Notes: a model not told the origin generated them from the letters alone. Positions 1 to 6,560 are shown, numbered from the stretch's first letter. The stretch is 13,044 nt of DNA from an uncultured Oscillospiraceae bacterium (GCA_934661135.1 CAKUJA010000060.1:1-13044); one strand, 5' to 3'. Translations and numbers: made by a program.

Positions 1-67
1 CCGCCCCTACGGGTGCAGTGTAGGATGTAAGGTGGTACCGTATCCGTAGGATGTTGCCTGACCGCCA

Positions 68-88
68 TCATCAAGATAGCGTGCGGCG
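68..88 (+). repeat. Outer module of the modular repeat, left copy
   Basis: These 21 bases are perfectly repeated in inverted orientation at 13024-13044, the last bases of the window. The module carries the core GATAGCGTGCGGCG. In both places it lies outside the palindrome-cored part of the repeat. It is separated from that part by unrelated spacer DNA (about 130 nt on the left, about 65 nt on the right). Confidence 0.85.
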
Positions 89-102
89 TGGGAAGGACAG
101 CG

Positions 103-142
103 AAAAACCAATCTGCAACCCAGCGGAGCGGTTGCGGATTGG
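103..142 (-). terminator. Intrinsic terminator-like hairpin, minus strand
   Basis: The arms 108-120 and 130-142 form a 13-bp stem with one mismatch (a G-U wobble when read as plus-strand RNA) around a 9-nt loop. Read on the minus strand the stem is followed directly by five T. The exonuclease gene already has its own terminator at 405-449. This hairpin would therefore stop read-through, or a transcript starting inside the repeat region. Confidence 0.6.
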
Positions 143-218
143 AAAGGAAGAAGGAAGGAGCGAATATGCAGTTTTCGGCGTTAGCCGGAAACGGAATGCA
201 GCGAGTTTCTTCTGACGC

Positions 219-330
219 GATGGCGGCACGGGGAGTGGTTTCGGTTTCGGAAGTGCTCTTTCTTTTCTTCACCGTGCGCGGCGGTTCTTTTCTTTCTCAA
301 AAAGAGAAAGAAAAGAATGGGGGCGCAAAA
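219..330 (+). repeat. Dispersed palindromic repeat, copy A core
   Basis: About 111 bp matching the reverse complement of 12847-12958. By hand alignment 66 of the first 80 columns agree, and the last 26 bases are identical. The core is a perfect 14-bp inverted repeat (285-298 and 304-317, arm TTCTTTTCTTTCTC) with a 5-nt A loop. The CTTTCTTTTCTTC motif also occurs once more just upstream. The loop length differs by one base between copies, so no reading frame is conserved. Confidence 0.85.
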
Positions 331-340
331 CGTTCTGGCA

Positions 341-385
341 GAGAAAGAAAAGAATGGATTCAAAAAGGCGTATCCCTGGGTGCGG
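341..385 (+). repeat. Second repeat module in copy A, like the right half of copy B
   Basis: This stretch begins with GAGAAAGAAAAGAATGG and continues TTCAAAAAGGCGT...GGGTGC. It aligns with 8414-8457, the right half of the palindromic element at 8371-8451. Copy A is therefore a composite: a palindrome of the type shared with copy C, followed by a half-element of the copy B type. Confidence 0.75.
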
Positions 386-404
386 TTGGGGATGAACTGC
401 TGCG

Positions 405-449
405 GAAAAAGTCTCCCCGGTGTGACGGAGGTCATACCGGGGAGACTTT
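405..449 (-). terminator. Intrinsic terminator of the exonuclease gene
   Basis: Near-perfect hairpin with outer arms 408-421 and 436-449 (AAAGTCTCCCCGGT and its complement). Pairing continues inward through TGAC/GTCA to a 4-nt GGAG loop. On the minus strand the stem runs into a five-T tract. It sits about 10 nt past the exonuclease stop codon. Confidence 0.85.
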
Positions 450-458
450 GGATACACC

Positions 459-1430
459 CTAGACGATGGGCTTTGACGCGCTTTTTTTGCGGCGGGCGCG
501 CGGACGGCGGCGCTTCGGCGCGGCGGCCAGCTTTTGATAAGTTTCGTTCAGCGCGTCGCTCGGCTCGTAGACCAGACGGTTGGCCTTGAGCGTGCCGTCG
601 TCGGCGGGGACGATGCGGACGCGGAGGTAAAACTCGCCGTCCTCCGGGCAGGAGGCCATCGCAAAATAGCGGCGGCCGGGCTGCGGATACCATTTGCCGG
701 CGCGCATAGGACAGCCGCAGACCGGGCAGCGGTTTTCGCGGCCGCTCATGGCGGCGAGAAGCTGCGTCTTATCGGCATAGCCGTGGTGGACGCTGCGGGA
801 GATGCACCCTGGCAGCTCGGCACCGTGGAAGCCGTTTTCGTGGTCGTGCAGCGATTGCTCGTAGGTGGCGATGCCCTCCGTCAGCCGCAGGCGCGCGCAG
901 ATCAGCGCGGTGTGGTAGGCGTCGCCCAGCGCGTCATGCGCGGGACGGGACGGCTCAATCTGCATGAGCTCCAGCGCGGTTTTCAGCGATTTCTGGTTGC
1001 TGGAGCCGTCGGTCTGGGCGTTGAAGATGAGCTGGGCATTGTACCAGCGGCTTGTCCAGGCGGCGTCCATGCCGTGCACGGCCAGATTTTCCCGCAGGAC
1101 GGAAATGTCGTCAAAGCCCCAGGTGAGGATGACAAGATCCTCGCCGCACCATGCGCGGAACTGCGCAATGGCATCGGCAAACGGAATGCCGTGCTCCCGC
1201 AGGACACTGTCGCGGATGCCGGTGAGCTTGGCGACTTTGCTGTTCATCTTTTTGAAGTATTTTGGCCGGATTAGAACCTGAAATTCGTCACCGACTGTTT
1301 GATCTTCTGTCATGCGCACGGCGCCGATCTGCACGATCTCGCCGCGCATCGGACTCGGAAGCGGCTGCCGCGCCGCGCTGGAGCCCGGCCAGGCCTGATT
1401 CCACTCCATATCCAGAACAATGTATTGCAT
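459..1430 (-). CDS. DEDDh-family 3'-5' exonuclease (DnaQ/KapD-like) with zinc-ribbon-like C-terminus
   Basis: Predicted 323-aa cytoplasmic nuclease that would remove nucleotides from 3' ends of DNA or RNA using two metal ions. Exo I is D7-M-E9-W, Exo II is around D107/D108 in WGFDD, and Exo III is H165-DALG-D170, so all four acidic ligands and the catalytic His are present. This is the DEDDh fold also found in DnaQ epsilon and Bacillus KapD. Residues 235-261 hold CPVCGC...C, resembling a zinc ribbon, and residues 306-316 are a highly basic tail; both could bind nucleic acid. The start was placed at the ATG at 1430 rather than a further-upstream in-frame codon. The conserved fold begins there (MQYIVLDMEW) and an AGAGGGAGAG ribosome site precedes it. 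It is divergent from the amidase gene. KapD blocks the KinA sporulation pathway in Bacillus, but nothing here shows that role. Confidence 0.88.
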   Translation of the reverse strand: MQYIVLDMEWNQAWPGSSAARQPLPSPMRGEIVQIGAVRMTEDQTVGDEFQVLIRPKYFKKMNSKVAKLTGIRDSVLREHGIPFADAIAQFRAWCGEDLVILTWGFDDISVLRENLAVHGMDAAWTSRWYNAQLIFNAQTDGSSNQKSLKTALELMQIEPSRPAHDALGDAYHTALICARLRLTEGIATYEQSLHDHENGFHGAELPGCISRSVHHGYADKTQLLAAMSGRENRCPVCGCPMRAGKWYPQPGRRYFAMASCPEDGEFYLRVRIVPADDGTLKANRLVYEPSDALNETYQKLAAAPKRRRPRARRKKSASKPIV

Positions 1431-1459
1431 ACGCTCTCTCCCTCTGTCTTTCAGCAAAT

Positions 1460-1488
1460 ATCCTATCACGATTTTGCACTGCTGTAAA
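1460..1488 (-). promoter_or_regulatory. Likely housekeeping promoter of the exonuclease gene
   Basis: On the minus strand a TTTACA -35 box (1483-1488) is separated by exactly 17 nt from a TAGGAT -10 box (1460-1465). Transcription would start about 20 nt upstream of the exonuclease start codon. The call is by pattern only. Confidence 0.55.
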
Positions 1489-1514
1489 CAAAAATTCCGG
1501 TTTTGCATAAACTA
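1488..1514 (+). promoter_or_regulatory. Sigma-K-like (mother-cell sporulation) promoter of the amidase gene
   Basis: CATAAACTA at 1506-1514 fits the CATAnnnTA -10 pattern of sigma-K promoters. An AC lies 16 nt upstream (1488-1489), as expected for its -35. The pattern ends just before the AGGAGAGG ribosome site, so the leader would be very short. The -10 also fits the looser sigma-E pattern CATAnnnT. The assignment is inference from consensus, strengthened by the same pattern upstream of the split sleC operon. Confidence 0.4.
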
Positions 1515-1537
1515 GAAACTAAGGAGAGGTGAATTGT

Positions 1538-2293
1538 ATGCCATTTCTGTTCTTGAGTCCTTCTACGCAGGACTTCAACCCCTATGTGACCAACGGAAAC
1601 GAGCAATATTGGATGAACCGCATCGCCGACGAGATGGAGCCGTATCTGCGTGCGTCCGGCATCAACTTCACGCGCAATAACCCGAACGGGAGCGCGGCGC
1701 AGTCGATCCGGGATTCCAACGCGGGACAGTATGACTTCCATCTGGCGCTGCACTCGAATGCGTCACCGGAGGCGACCGCGGGCAGGACGCGCGGGATCGA
1801 CATCTATTATAGTCCGGTCAGCGAGGCGGGACTGCGGATGGCGTCGATTTTGGTCGACAACCTGAAGCCGATCTACCCGCTGCCGGAGAAGGTGCGCGCG
1901 CTGACGACGGTGACCATCGGAGAGGTACGCCGGACACGTGCGCCCGCGGTGCTCTGCGAGCTTGGCTACCACGACAATCTGGAGGATGAGGCGTGGATCA
2001 CCGGCAATGCCGAGCCGATTGCGGCGGCGATCAGCCTGTCGGTCTGCGAATACTTCGGACTGCCGTTTTTGACGCCGACGGAGCGCATCGGCGGGACGGT
2101 GAGCCTGGAATCCGGCGCGCTGAACCTGCGCGCGTATCCGACGCTCGACGCGGAGATTCTGCGCCGGATTCCAAACGGGGAACATATCACAGTCTGGGGC
2201 AGCTACAACGGCTGGCTCACGGCGGAGTACGACGGACTGTTCGGCTTTGTGCGCAGCGAGTTTGTGCGGCTCGACGGCGTAACGCCGCGCTGA
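1538..2293 (+). CDS. N-acetylmuramoyl-L-alanine amidase (amidase_3) with C-terminal SH3 domain
   Basis: Predicted 251-aa zinc amidase that cuts the amide bond between N-acetylmuramic acid and L-alanine in peptidoglycan. Family landmarks: E22 in the NGNEQYW segment (second zinc ligand position), H72 in LALHSNA (third ligand) and E141 in VLCELGYHDN (catalytic Glu). The usual first motif DPGHGG is replaced by LSPSTQDFN (residues 6-14), so the first zinc His is missing. I recall the same LSPSTQ replacement in other clostridial amidases. Residues 185-246 form a bacterial SH3 domain (LNLRAYP...GWLTAEYDGLFGFVRSEFV), likely for wall binding. No signal peptide is visible, unusual for a wall enzyme but compatible with action in a sporulating mother cell. 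Start: ATG 8 nt after AGGAGAGG, preferred over the GTG at 1529, which lies inside the ribosome site. The stop faces the rubrerythrin stop 4 bp away. Confidence 0.85.
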   Translation: MPFLFLSPSTQDFNPYVTNGNEQYWMNRIADEMEPYLRASGINFTRNNPNGSAAQSIRDSNAGQYDFHLALHSNASPEATAGRTRGIDIYYSPVSEAGLRMASILVDNLKPIYPLPEKVRALTTVTIGEVRRTRAPAVLCELGYHDNLEDEAWITGNAEPIAAAISLSVCEYFGLPFLTPTERIGGTVSLESGALNLRAYPTLDAEILRRIPNGEHITVWGSYNGWLTAEYDGLFGFVRSEFVRLDGVTPR

Positions 2294-2297
2294 GCGG

Positions 2298-2906
2298 TCA
2301 ACCCGGCTGCGGCAATGCGCGCGCCGGAAGCTCACATTCGACCCACCCGCGCCCTTTTTTGCAGACCGGGCAGCTCTGCCAAGGCTCGTTTGCCAGCATG
2401 ATATGGCCGCAGTTGGCGCAGCGCCAGACAATGGGCTGCTCCTTATGGTAGAGGTGGCCGGTCTGCATCTGGCTGTATGCTTCGCGGAAGGTGTCGCGGT
2501 GGAGTCCTTCGATCTGCGCGATCTGCGTCCAGAGCGCGGCAACGTCCGAGAACCCCTCATCCCGGGCGGTGGCGGCGAAGGCGGGGTAGACCGTGGTAAA
2601 TTCCTGTTCCTCGCTGTGCGCGGCTTCAAACAGGTTTTCCATCGTGACGCCGAGCGTGAATGGGAAGCCGGCGGCAAGATCGATGTTTTCGATTGGCTGC
2701 TCGCCGTGCGTTTGCAGCGCCAGCAGGAATTGCTCGGCGTGCGCCAGCTCATTCGCGGCCGTTTGCTCGAACAGGCGCGCCAGCGCTTCCCATCCCTCCT
2801 GCCGGGCGGCTGCGGCATAGAGCGTATAGCGGGTGCGCGCCTGTGACTCCCCGGCGAAGGATTGTGCGAGGCAGCGGCAGGTTTTCGTGTTCATAAAGTC
2901 CATCAT
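2298..2906 (-). CDS. Rubrerythrin (di-iron peroxidase with rubredoxin domain)
   Basis: Predicted 202-aa cytoplasmic non-haem iron protein that reduces hydrogen peroxide to water in anaerobes, taking electrons through its rubredoxin centre. The four-helix ferritin-like domain (about 8-150) supplies E20, E53-x-x-H56, E99/E100/E102 and E133-x-x-H136. The C-terminal rubredoxin-like domain has C163-x2-C166 and C179-x2-C182 (CANCGH, CPVC). Domain order (di-iron first) and length are those of classical rubrerythrin. The first of two adjacent ATGs was chosen because AAAGGA lies 7 nt upstream; starting at M2 or M5 would change little. It is divergent from the zinc ABC operon. Its ribosome site can pair with an upstream complementary arm (2916-2949), which may modulate translation. 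Confidence 0.93.
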   Translation of the reverse strand: MMDFMNTKTCRCLAQSFAGESQARTRYTLYAAAARQEGWEALARLFEQTAANELAHAEQFLLALQTHGEQPIENIDLAAGFPFTLGVTMENLFEAAHSEEQEFTTVYPAFAATARDEGFSDVAALWTQIAQIEGLHRDTFREAYSQMQTGHLYHKEQPIVWRCANCGHIMLANEPWQSCPVCKKGRGWVECELPARALPQPG

Positions 2907-2915
2907 GTCATCATC

Positions 2916-2949
2916 CTTTCTCCGGTAGTATCCGCAAAACAGGAGAAAG
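2916..2949 (-). promoter_or_regulatory. Possible hairpin masking the rubrerythrin ribosome binding site
   Basis: CTTTCTCC (2916-2923 on the plus strand) and GGAGAAAG (2942-2949) are perfect 8-bp complements separated by 18 nt. In the rubrerythrin mRNA the downstream arm GGAGAAAG overlaps the Shine-Dalgarno GAAAGGA. Folding would hide it. Whether the transcript starts far enough upstream to include both arms is unknown. Confidence 0.35.
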
Positions 2950-2997
2950 TATGACTGCTTGAGTGACTGATTGAATCATCGGTTACTTGACAGGGTT

Positions 2998-3006
2998 TGC
3001 TATAAT
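2998..3006 (+). promoter_or_regulatory. Extended -10 promoter of the zinc ABC operon
   Basis: TGCTATAAT is a perfect extended -10 element, 31 nt upstream of the lipoprotein start codon. A TTGACA at 2987-2992 is only 8 nt away and cannot be its -35. An 11-bp palindrome TGATTGAATCA (2968-2978) lies upstream and could be an operator, but it does not match the Zur box as I know it (central AATnATT). Confidence 0.6.
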
Positions 3007-3036
3007 AAAAAGAGATTTATACAAAGGAAGAACAAC

Positions 3037-3888
3037 ATGAAACGACGAATTATTGCAATGATTTTGACAGCGCTCTGCCTGCTTTCCGGTTGTGCGGGAA
3101 AGCAGCGGGCGGACAAGGCGGATATTTTGGCGACGACCGCGCCGGTGGCACAGATGGTCTCGGCAATCGTGGAGGGAAGCGGACTGACAGTCGCAACGCT
3201 GATCTCAGAGCCGGTTTCCTGCCTGCACGACTACTCGCTCTCGGTGGCGCAGATGGAAACGGTGGAGCAGGCGAAGCTGGTGGTGCTCTCCGGCGCAGGC
3301 TTGGAGGAGTTTATGGGCGACGCGCTGGCCGGCTGTGAGACCGTGGTCGACGCGTCGGAAGGCGTGGCGCTGCTGCCCGGGGAAGAAGGGGAATCAGATC
3401 CGCATATCTGGCTTTCACCGGAGAATATGATCGCCATGACCCAGAACGTGGAAGCGGCGCTGGCGGAAGCATATCCGGCGCAGAAGGCGCTGTTTGCACG
3501 GAACGCGGAGACTTGGATTGCGGAGCTGCGCACACTGCAAGCCTACGGCGAGGAGCAGCTTGCGGCGCTCGGCTGCCGGGAGCTTGTGACGTTCCACGAC
3601 GGCTTTGCCTACTTTGCCCGCGCGTTTGACCTGGAGCTGGCCGCGGCGATGGAGATCGAGGCCGGGAGCGAGCCGTCTGCCCAAGAGCTGGAGGAGATCA
3701 TCCGGCTGCTGGAGACACGGCGGATTCCGGCGGTGTTCACCGAGACAAACGGCACGGCGGACGCGGCGGAGCTTGTTTCAAAGGAGACCGGCTGCGCGGT
3801 ATACAAGCTGGACACGGCCATTGGAACGGCGGACTATTTGGCCGCGATGTACCAAAATATTGACACGATAAAGGAAGCGCTGGGATGA
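3037..3888 (+). CDS. Zinc-type ABC transporter substrate-binding lipoprotein (ZnuA/TroA family)
   Basis: Predicted 283-aa surface lipoprotein that captures a divalent metal, most likely Zn2+, for the permease encoded downstream. The N-terminus MKRRIIAMILTALCLLSGC is a lipoprotein signal with lipobox LSGC and lipidated Cys19. TroA-type ligand positions are visible: His in CLHDYS, His in DPHIWLSPEN, His in TFHDGFAYF, and an acidic residue in the C-terminal YKLDTAIG segment. Three His favours zinc over manganese proteins, which have Glu at the third position. The His-rich loop of many ZnuA proteins is absent; the segment before DPHIW is acidic instead (GEEGES). The ATG at 3037 was chosen for its AAGGAAG site 6 nt upstream and because it begins the signal peptide. 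It is the first gene of a translationally coupled operon: its stop overlaps the next start. Confidence 0.88.
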   Translation: MKRRIIAMILTALCLLSGCAGKQRADKADILATTAPVAQMVSAIVEGSGLTVATLISEPVSCLHDYSLSVAQMETVEQAKLVVLSGAGLEEFMGDALAGCETVVDASEGVALLPGEEGESDPHIWLSPENMIAMTQNVEAALAEAYPAQKALFARNAETWIAELRTLQAYGEEQLAALGCRELVTFHDGFAYFARAFDLELAAAMEIEAGSEPSAQELEEIIRLLETRRIPAVFTETNGTADAAELVSKETGCAVYKLDTAIGTADYLAAMYQNIDTIKEALG

Positions 3889-4646
3889 TACCATTCAAAC
3901 ACCCGAACGGCGGAGACTGTGAACACGCCTGCTGCCTGAAAATTGAACATCTGAACGTGAAATTCGGCGCGGAAGCCGCGCTGGAGGACGTGAATCTGCA
4001 TATGCACTGCGGGCAGCTCGTCGCGCTTATCGGGCCGAACGGCGCGGGCAAGTCGACATTGATCCGCGCGATTCTCGGCCAGCGGGAATATGAGGGGAGC
4101 ATCACGTTCCACGCGGCGGACGGCAAGGAAAACCGGCTGCGGATCGGCTATGTGCCGCAGAGCCCGGCGTTTGACCCGGCGGATGCGGTGAGCGTGATGG
4201 ATCTGTTTACGTGCTGCATCTTCAAGCGGCCGGCCTTCCTGCGGCCGACGCGTGCCATGCGCGAAAAAGTGGCGGAATGTCTCAGCCGCGTGCACGGCGA
4301 GAGCCTGATTGACAAGCGGATCGGAACGCTGTCCGGCGGCGAGCTGCAGCGTGTGCTGCTGGCGCTGGCGCTGGAGCCGATGCCGAATATTCTGATTCTG
4401 GACGAGCCGCTGTCCGGCGTCGACGTGGAGGGCATGGAGCTGCTGATGCAGATGCTCGACGAGATTCGGAAGAAGTACGACCTCTCGATTTTGATGACGA
4501 CGCATGATTTTTCGATGCTGCCGCGCTACTGCGACCGCGTGGTGCTGCTGACGGGCGGTAAAATTGTCAAGAAGGGAACGCCGCTGGATGTGCTCAGCTC
4601 GGAGGAGTTCACCCGGGCATTCCACATGGGAGGTGGCGCGGAATGA
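3885..4646 (+). CDS. Zinc-type ABC transporter ATP-binding protein (ZnuC-like)
   Basis: Predicted 253-aa ATPase that powers metal import. Motifs: Walker A GPNGAGKST (50-58), Q-loop Q92 in GYVPQSP, signature LSGGELQR (149-156), Walker B ILILDEP (169-175), D-loop SGVD (177-180) and H-loop H207 in MTTHDF. The start overlaps the lipoprotein stop in ATGA, and its own stop overlaps the permease start in the same way, so the three subunits are probably made in step. The N-terminus carries an extra Cys/His-rich lead, HPNGGDCEHACC (6-17), before the first beta strand. It could bind the transported metal. Family membership is certain; zinc specificity is inferred from the binding-protein ligands. Confidence 0.92.
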   Translation: MIPFKHPNGGDCEHACCLKIEHLNVKFGAEAALEDVNLHMHCGQLVALIGPNGAGKSTLIRAILGQREYEGSITFHAADGKENRLRIGYVPQSPAFDPADAVSVMDLFTCCIFKRPAFLRPTRAMREKVAECLSRVHGESLIDKRIGTLSGGELQRVLLALALEPMPNILILDEPLSGVDVEGMELLMQMLDEIRKKYDLSILMTTHDFSMLPRYCDRVVLLTGGKIVKKGTPLDVLSSEEFTRAFHMGGGAE

Positions 4647-5482
4647 GCGTGTGGTATGCGATCTGCGACGTATTCGGCGCGGAATTTCTCTCGATGAATT
4701 TTATGAAAAACGCGCTGCTGGCCGTACTGGTCATGGCGCCGCTGTTTGGCCTGCTCTCAACGATGATTGTGACGGGGAAGATGAGCTTCTTCTCCGATGC
4801 ACTCGGACATTCCGGTTTTACCGGCATCGCGATCGGCGTGCTCTGCGGCGCGGCATTCCCAATCTGGTGGGCCGTGGGACTGGCGGTGGCGTTTGCGCTG
4901 CTGTTTTCGTTTGTACGCAGCCGCTCGAGCCAGTCGGCGGACACGATCATCGGCGTATTTTCGACAACGGCGGTTGCGCTCGGCATTTTTATCGCCACGA
5001 TGGGCGGCGGCAGCTTTACGAAGTTCAACAAATATCTGATTGGCGATATTCTCTCGGTCACGCCCGGCGAGATCGGCGCGCTGGCGCTGGTGCTGCTGGC
5101 GGTGGTCGTGCTGTGGGTGCTGGCGTCGAACCAGCTTATTCTGACGGCGATCCATCCGCAGCTTGCCGCGTCGCGCGGCTTGAAAACCGCGCGCAACGAG
5201 ACATTTTTCACAGTGGTGATTGCGGTGGTCGTGACGCTGGCGATGAGCTGGGTGGGACTCATGGTCATCAACTCGCTGCTCGTTTTGCCCGGCGCGGCGG
5301 CGCGCAATGTGGCGAAAAATGTGCGGCAGTACCATCTGCTTTCAGTGCTCGGCGCGCTGGTCAGCGCGGTAGCAGGCCTGATTCTGGCCTACTACCTCGG
5401 CTGCTCGGCGGGCGCGACGATCGCGCTGCTGCTGGCGCTCTACTTTGCGGCGACGTTCGCGTTTCGCCGCGTGCGCGCATAG
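4643..5482 (+). CDS. Zinc-type ABC transporter permease (ABC-3 family, ZnuB-like)
   Basis: Predicted 279-aa integral membrane protein forming the channel of the importer, probably as a dimer. It is hydrophobic throughout, with about eight membrane segments (first near 22-42, last near 256-273). The conserved cytoplasmic motif SDALGHSGFTGIAIG (51-65) is typical of ABC-3 permeases. RSRSSQSADTIIGVFSTTAVALG and SWVGLMVINSLLVLPGAAARN-like segments also match the family. The start overlaps the ATPase stop. The stop is 9 bp before the mutY start, so mutY is probably co-transcribed. Confidence 0.9.
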   Translation: MSVWYAICDVFGAEFLSMNFMKNALLAVLVMAPLFGLLSTMIVTGKMSFFSDALGHSGFTGIAIGVLCGAAFPIWWAVGLAVAFALLFSFVRSRSSQSADTIIGVFSTTAVALGIFIATMGGGSFTKFNKYLIGDILSVTPGEIGALALVLLAVVVLWVLASNQLILTAIHPQLAASRGLKTARNETFFTVVIAVVVTLAMSWVGLMVINSLLVLPGAAARNVAKNVRQYHLLSVLGALVSAVAGLILAYYLGCSAGATIALLLALYFAATFAFRRVRA

Positions 5483-5491
5483 GAGTGCCCC

Positions 5492-6523
5492 ATGGAACAG
5501 GAAATCGTGCGGCCGCTGCTGGATTGGTATGCGGCAAACCGGCGAGAGCTGCCGTGGCGACGTGACCGGGAGCCGTATCACGTGTGGCTGTCGGAGATTA
5601 TGCTCCAGCAGACGCGTGTGGAGGCGGTCAGGGGATATTATACGCGTTTTTTGACGGAGCTGCCGGACATTGCGGCGCTGGCGGCCTGTGACCCCGACCG
5701 GCTGCAAAAGCTCTGGGAAGGACTCGGCTATTACTCCCGCGTGCGCAATCTGCAAAAGGCTGCGCAGCGGATCATGGCGGAGCACGGCGGGCAGTTTCCG
5801 CGGACGTATGAAGCGGTTCGTGCGCTGCCGGGGATCGGGGACTATACGGCGGGCGCAATCTGCTCGATCTGCTTCGGAATGCCGACACCAGCGGTGGACG
5901 GAAATGTGCTGCGGGTGGTGTCGCGGCTGACGGCGGACGAGCGGCCTGTGACAAGGCCGGAGGTCAAAAGGGATTATACGGCGGCGCTTGCGGCGATCTA
6001 CCCGGAAGGGCAGTGCGCCGCGTTTACGCAGGCGCTCATGGAGCTGGGGGCGACGGTTTGCGCGCCAAACGGCGCGCCGCGCTGCAAGCTCTGCCCGGTG
6101 GCAGAGCTCTGCCGGAGCCGGGAGGGGGATCGCTGGCGGACAATCCCGGTGAAGGAAGCGAAAAAGCCGCGCCGCCGGGAGGAGAAAACGGTTTTTTTGC
6201 TGACCTGCGGCGGACAGACGGCGGTGCGCAAGCGGCCGCCGAAGGGACTGCTGGCGTCGCTCTGGGAGCTGCCGAATGCGGAGGGCATACTGGAAGCGCA
6301 GGATGCGCTGGAGCAGCTTGAGCGCTGGGGGCTTCGCCCGATGGAGCTGCGGCGGCAGACGGAGCGGACGCACGTGTTTACCCATGTGGAGTGGCAGATG
6401 CGCTGCTACCGCGTGGACTGCGCGGAAGCGGCGGAAGGGTTCACATGGGTCGACGCGGAACGGTTTGCGCACGATATTTCGCTGCCGACGGCGTTTCGGC
6501 AGTTTTGGGAAGAACCATCATAA
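5492..6523 (+). CDS. mutY: A/G-specific adenine DNA glycosylase MutY
   Basis: Predicted 343-aa base-excision repair enzyme that removes adenine mispaired with 8-oxoguanine or guanine, preventing GC-to-TA mutations. The N-terminal domain has catalytic E35 (SEIMLQQTRV), the helix-hairpin-helix LPGIGDYTAG (112-121) and catalytic D136 in AVDGNVLRV. The 4Fe-4S cluster cysteines are C190, C198, C201 and C207. The first spacing is 7 residues rather than the 6 of E. coli MutY; I recall such a spacing in clostridial homologues with CxPNGxPxC. Residues about 230-343 form the NUDIX-like domain that recognises 8-oxoG, including FTHVEW. The ATG follows AGGAG by 6 nt. It sits directly behind the zinc transporter genes and converges on the DUF4349 gene. 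Confidence 0.94.
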   Translation: MEQEIVRPLLDWYAANRRELPWRRDREPYHVWLSEIMLQQTRVEAVRGYYTRFLTELPDIAALAACDPDRLQKLWEGLGYYSRVRNLQKAAQRIMAEHGGQFPRTYEAVRALPGIGDYTAGAICSICFGMPTPAVDGNVLRVVSRLTADERPVTRPEVKRDYTAALAAIYPEGQCAAFTQALMELGATVCAPNGAPRCKLCPVAELCRSREGDRWRTIPVKEAKKPRRREEKTVFLLTCGGQTAVRKRPPKGLLASLWELPNAEGILEAQDALEQLERWGLRPMELRRQTERTHVFTHVEWQMRCYRVDCAEAAEGFTWVDAERFAHDISLPTAFRQFWEEPS

Positions 6524-6560
6524 AAAGTGCGTCCCCCGGAGATCCTTCCGGGGGACGCAC
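6522..6560 (-). terminator. Strong intrinsic terminator between convergent genes
   Basis: A perfect 14-bp stem (6527-6540 and 6547-6560, arm GTGCGTCCCCCGGA) with a 6-nt loop. On the minus strand it is followed by five T, making it the terminator of the DUF4349 gene. On the plus strand the tail after the stem is only weakly T-rich (GGTATTATTT), so it may also end the znu-mutY transcript, less efficiently. Confidence 0.88.

Larger units (their letters stand above)
1..404. other. Gene-free left flank made of repeat modules
   Basis: No credible protein gene was found here. The stretch holds a 9-bp direct repeat (GTAGGATGT at 20-28 and 46-54), one end-module of the modular repeat (68-88), a minus-strand terminator-like hairpin (103-142), and repeat copy A (219-330 and 341-385). 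An ATG at 166 is preceded by an AAGGAG-like site, but its reading frame is not kept in the matching repeat copy at the other end of the window, so it was not called as a gene. Confidence 0.7.

Noticed and set aside
219..385. CRISPR-like or tandem repeat array, because the GAGAAAGAAAAGAAT motif recurs
   Set aside because: The copies are few, inverted or composite, and irregularly spaced, with no regular spacers and no cas genes.
166..462. Possible 98-aa protein starting at ATG 166 after an AAGGAG site, resembling (MAA...LFLFFT.RG.SFLS) the N-terminal extension upstream of the 12304-12696 gene
   Set aside because: The likeness is explained by the shared DNA repeat. Between copies the palindrome loop differs by one base, so the frame shifts and the protein similarity stops. 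That pattern is not coding conservation.
1763..2818. 351-aa minus-strand open frame across the amidase and rubrerythrin genes
   Set aside because: Its Arg/Pro/Ser-rich composition and position antisense and out of frame to two clear genes mark it as a GC-rich shadow.
2987..3006. TTGACA followed by TATAAT as a standard sigma-A promoter
   Set aside because: The spacing is only 8 nt instead of about 17. The TG one base before TATAAT makes an extended -10 promoter the better reading.
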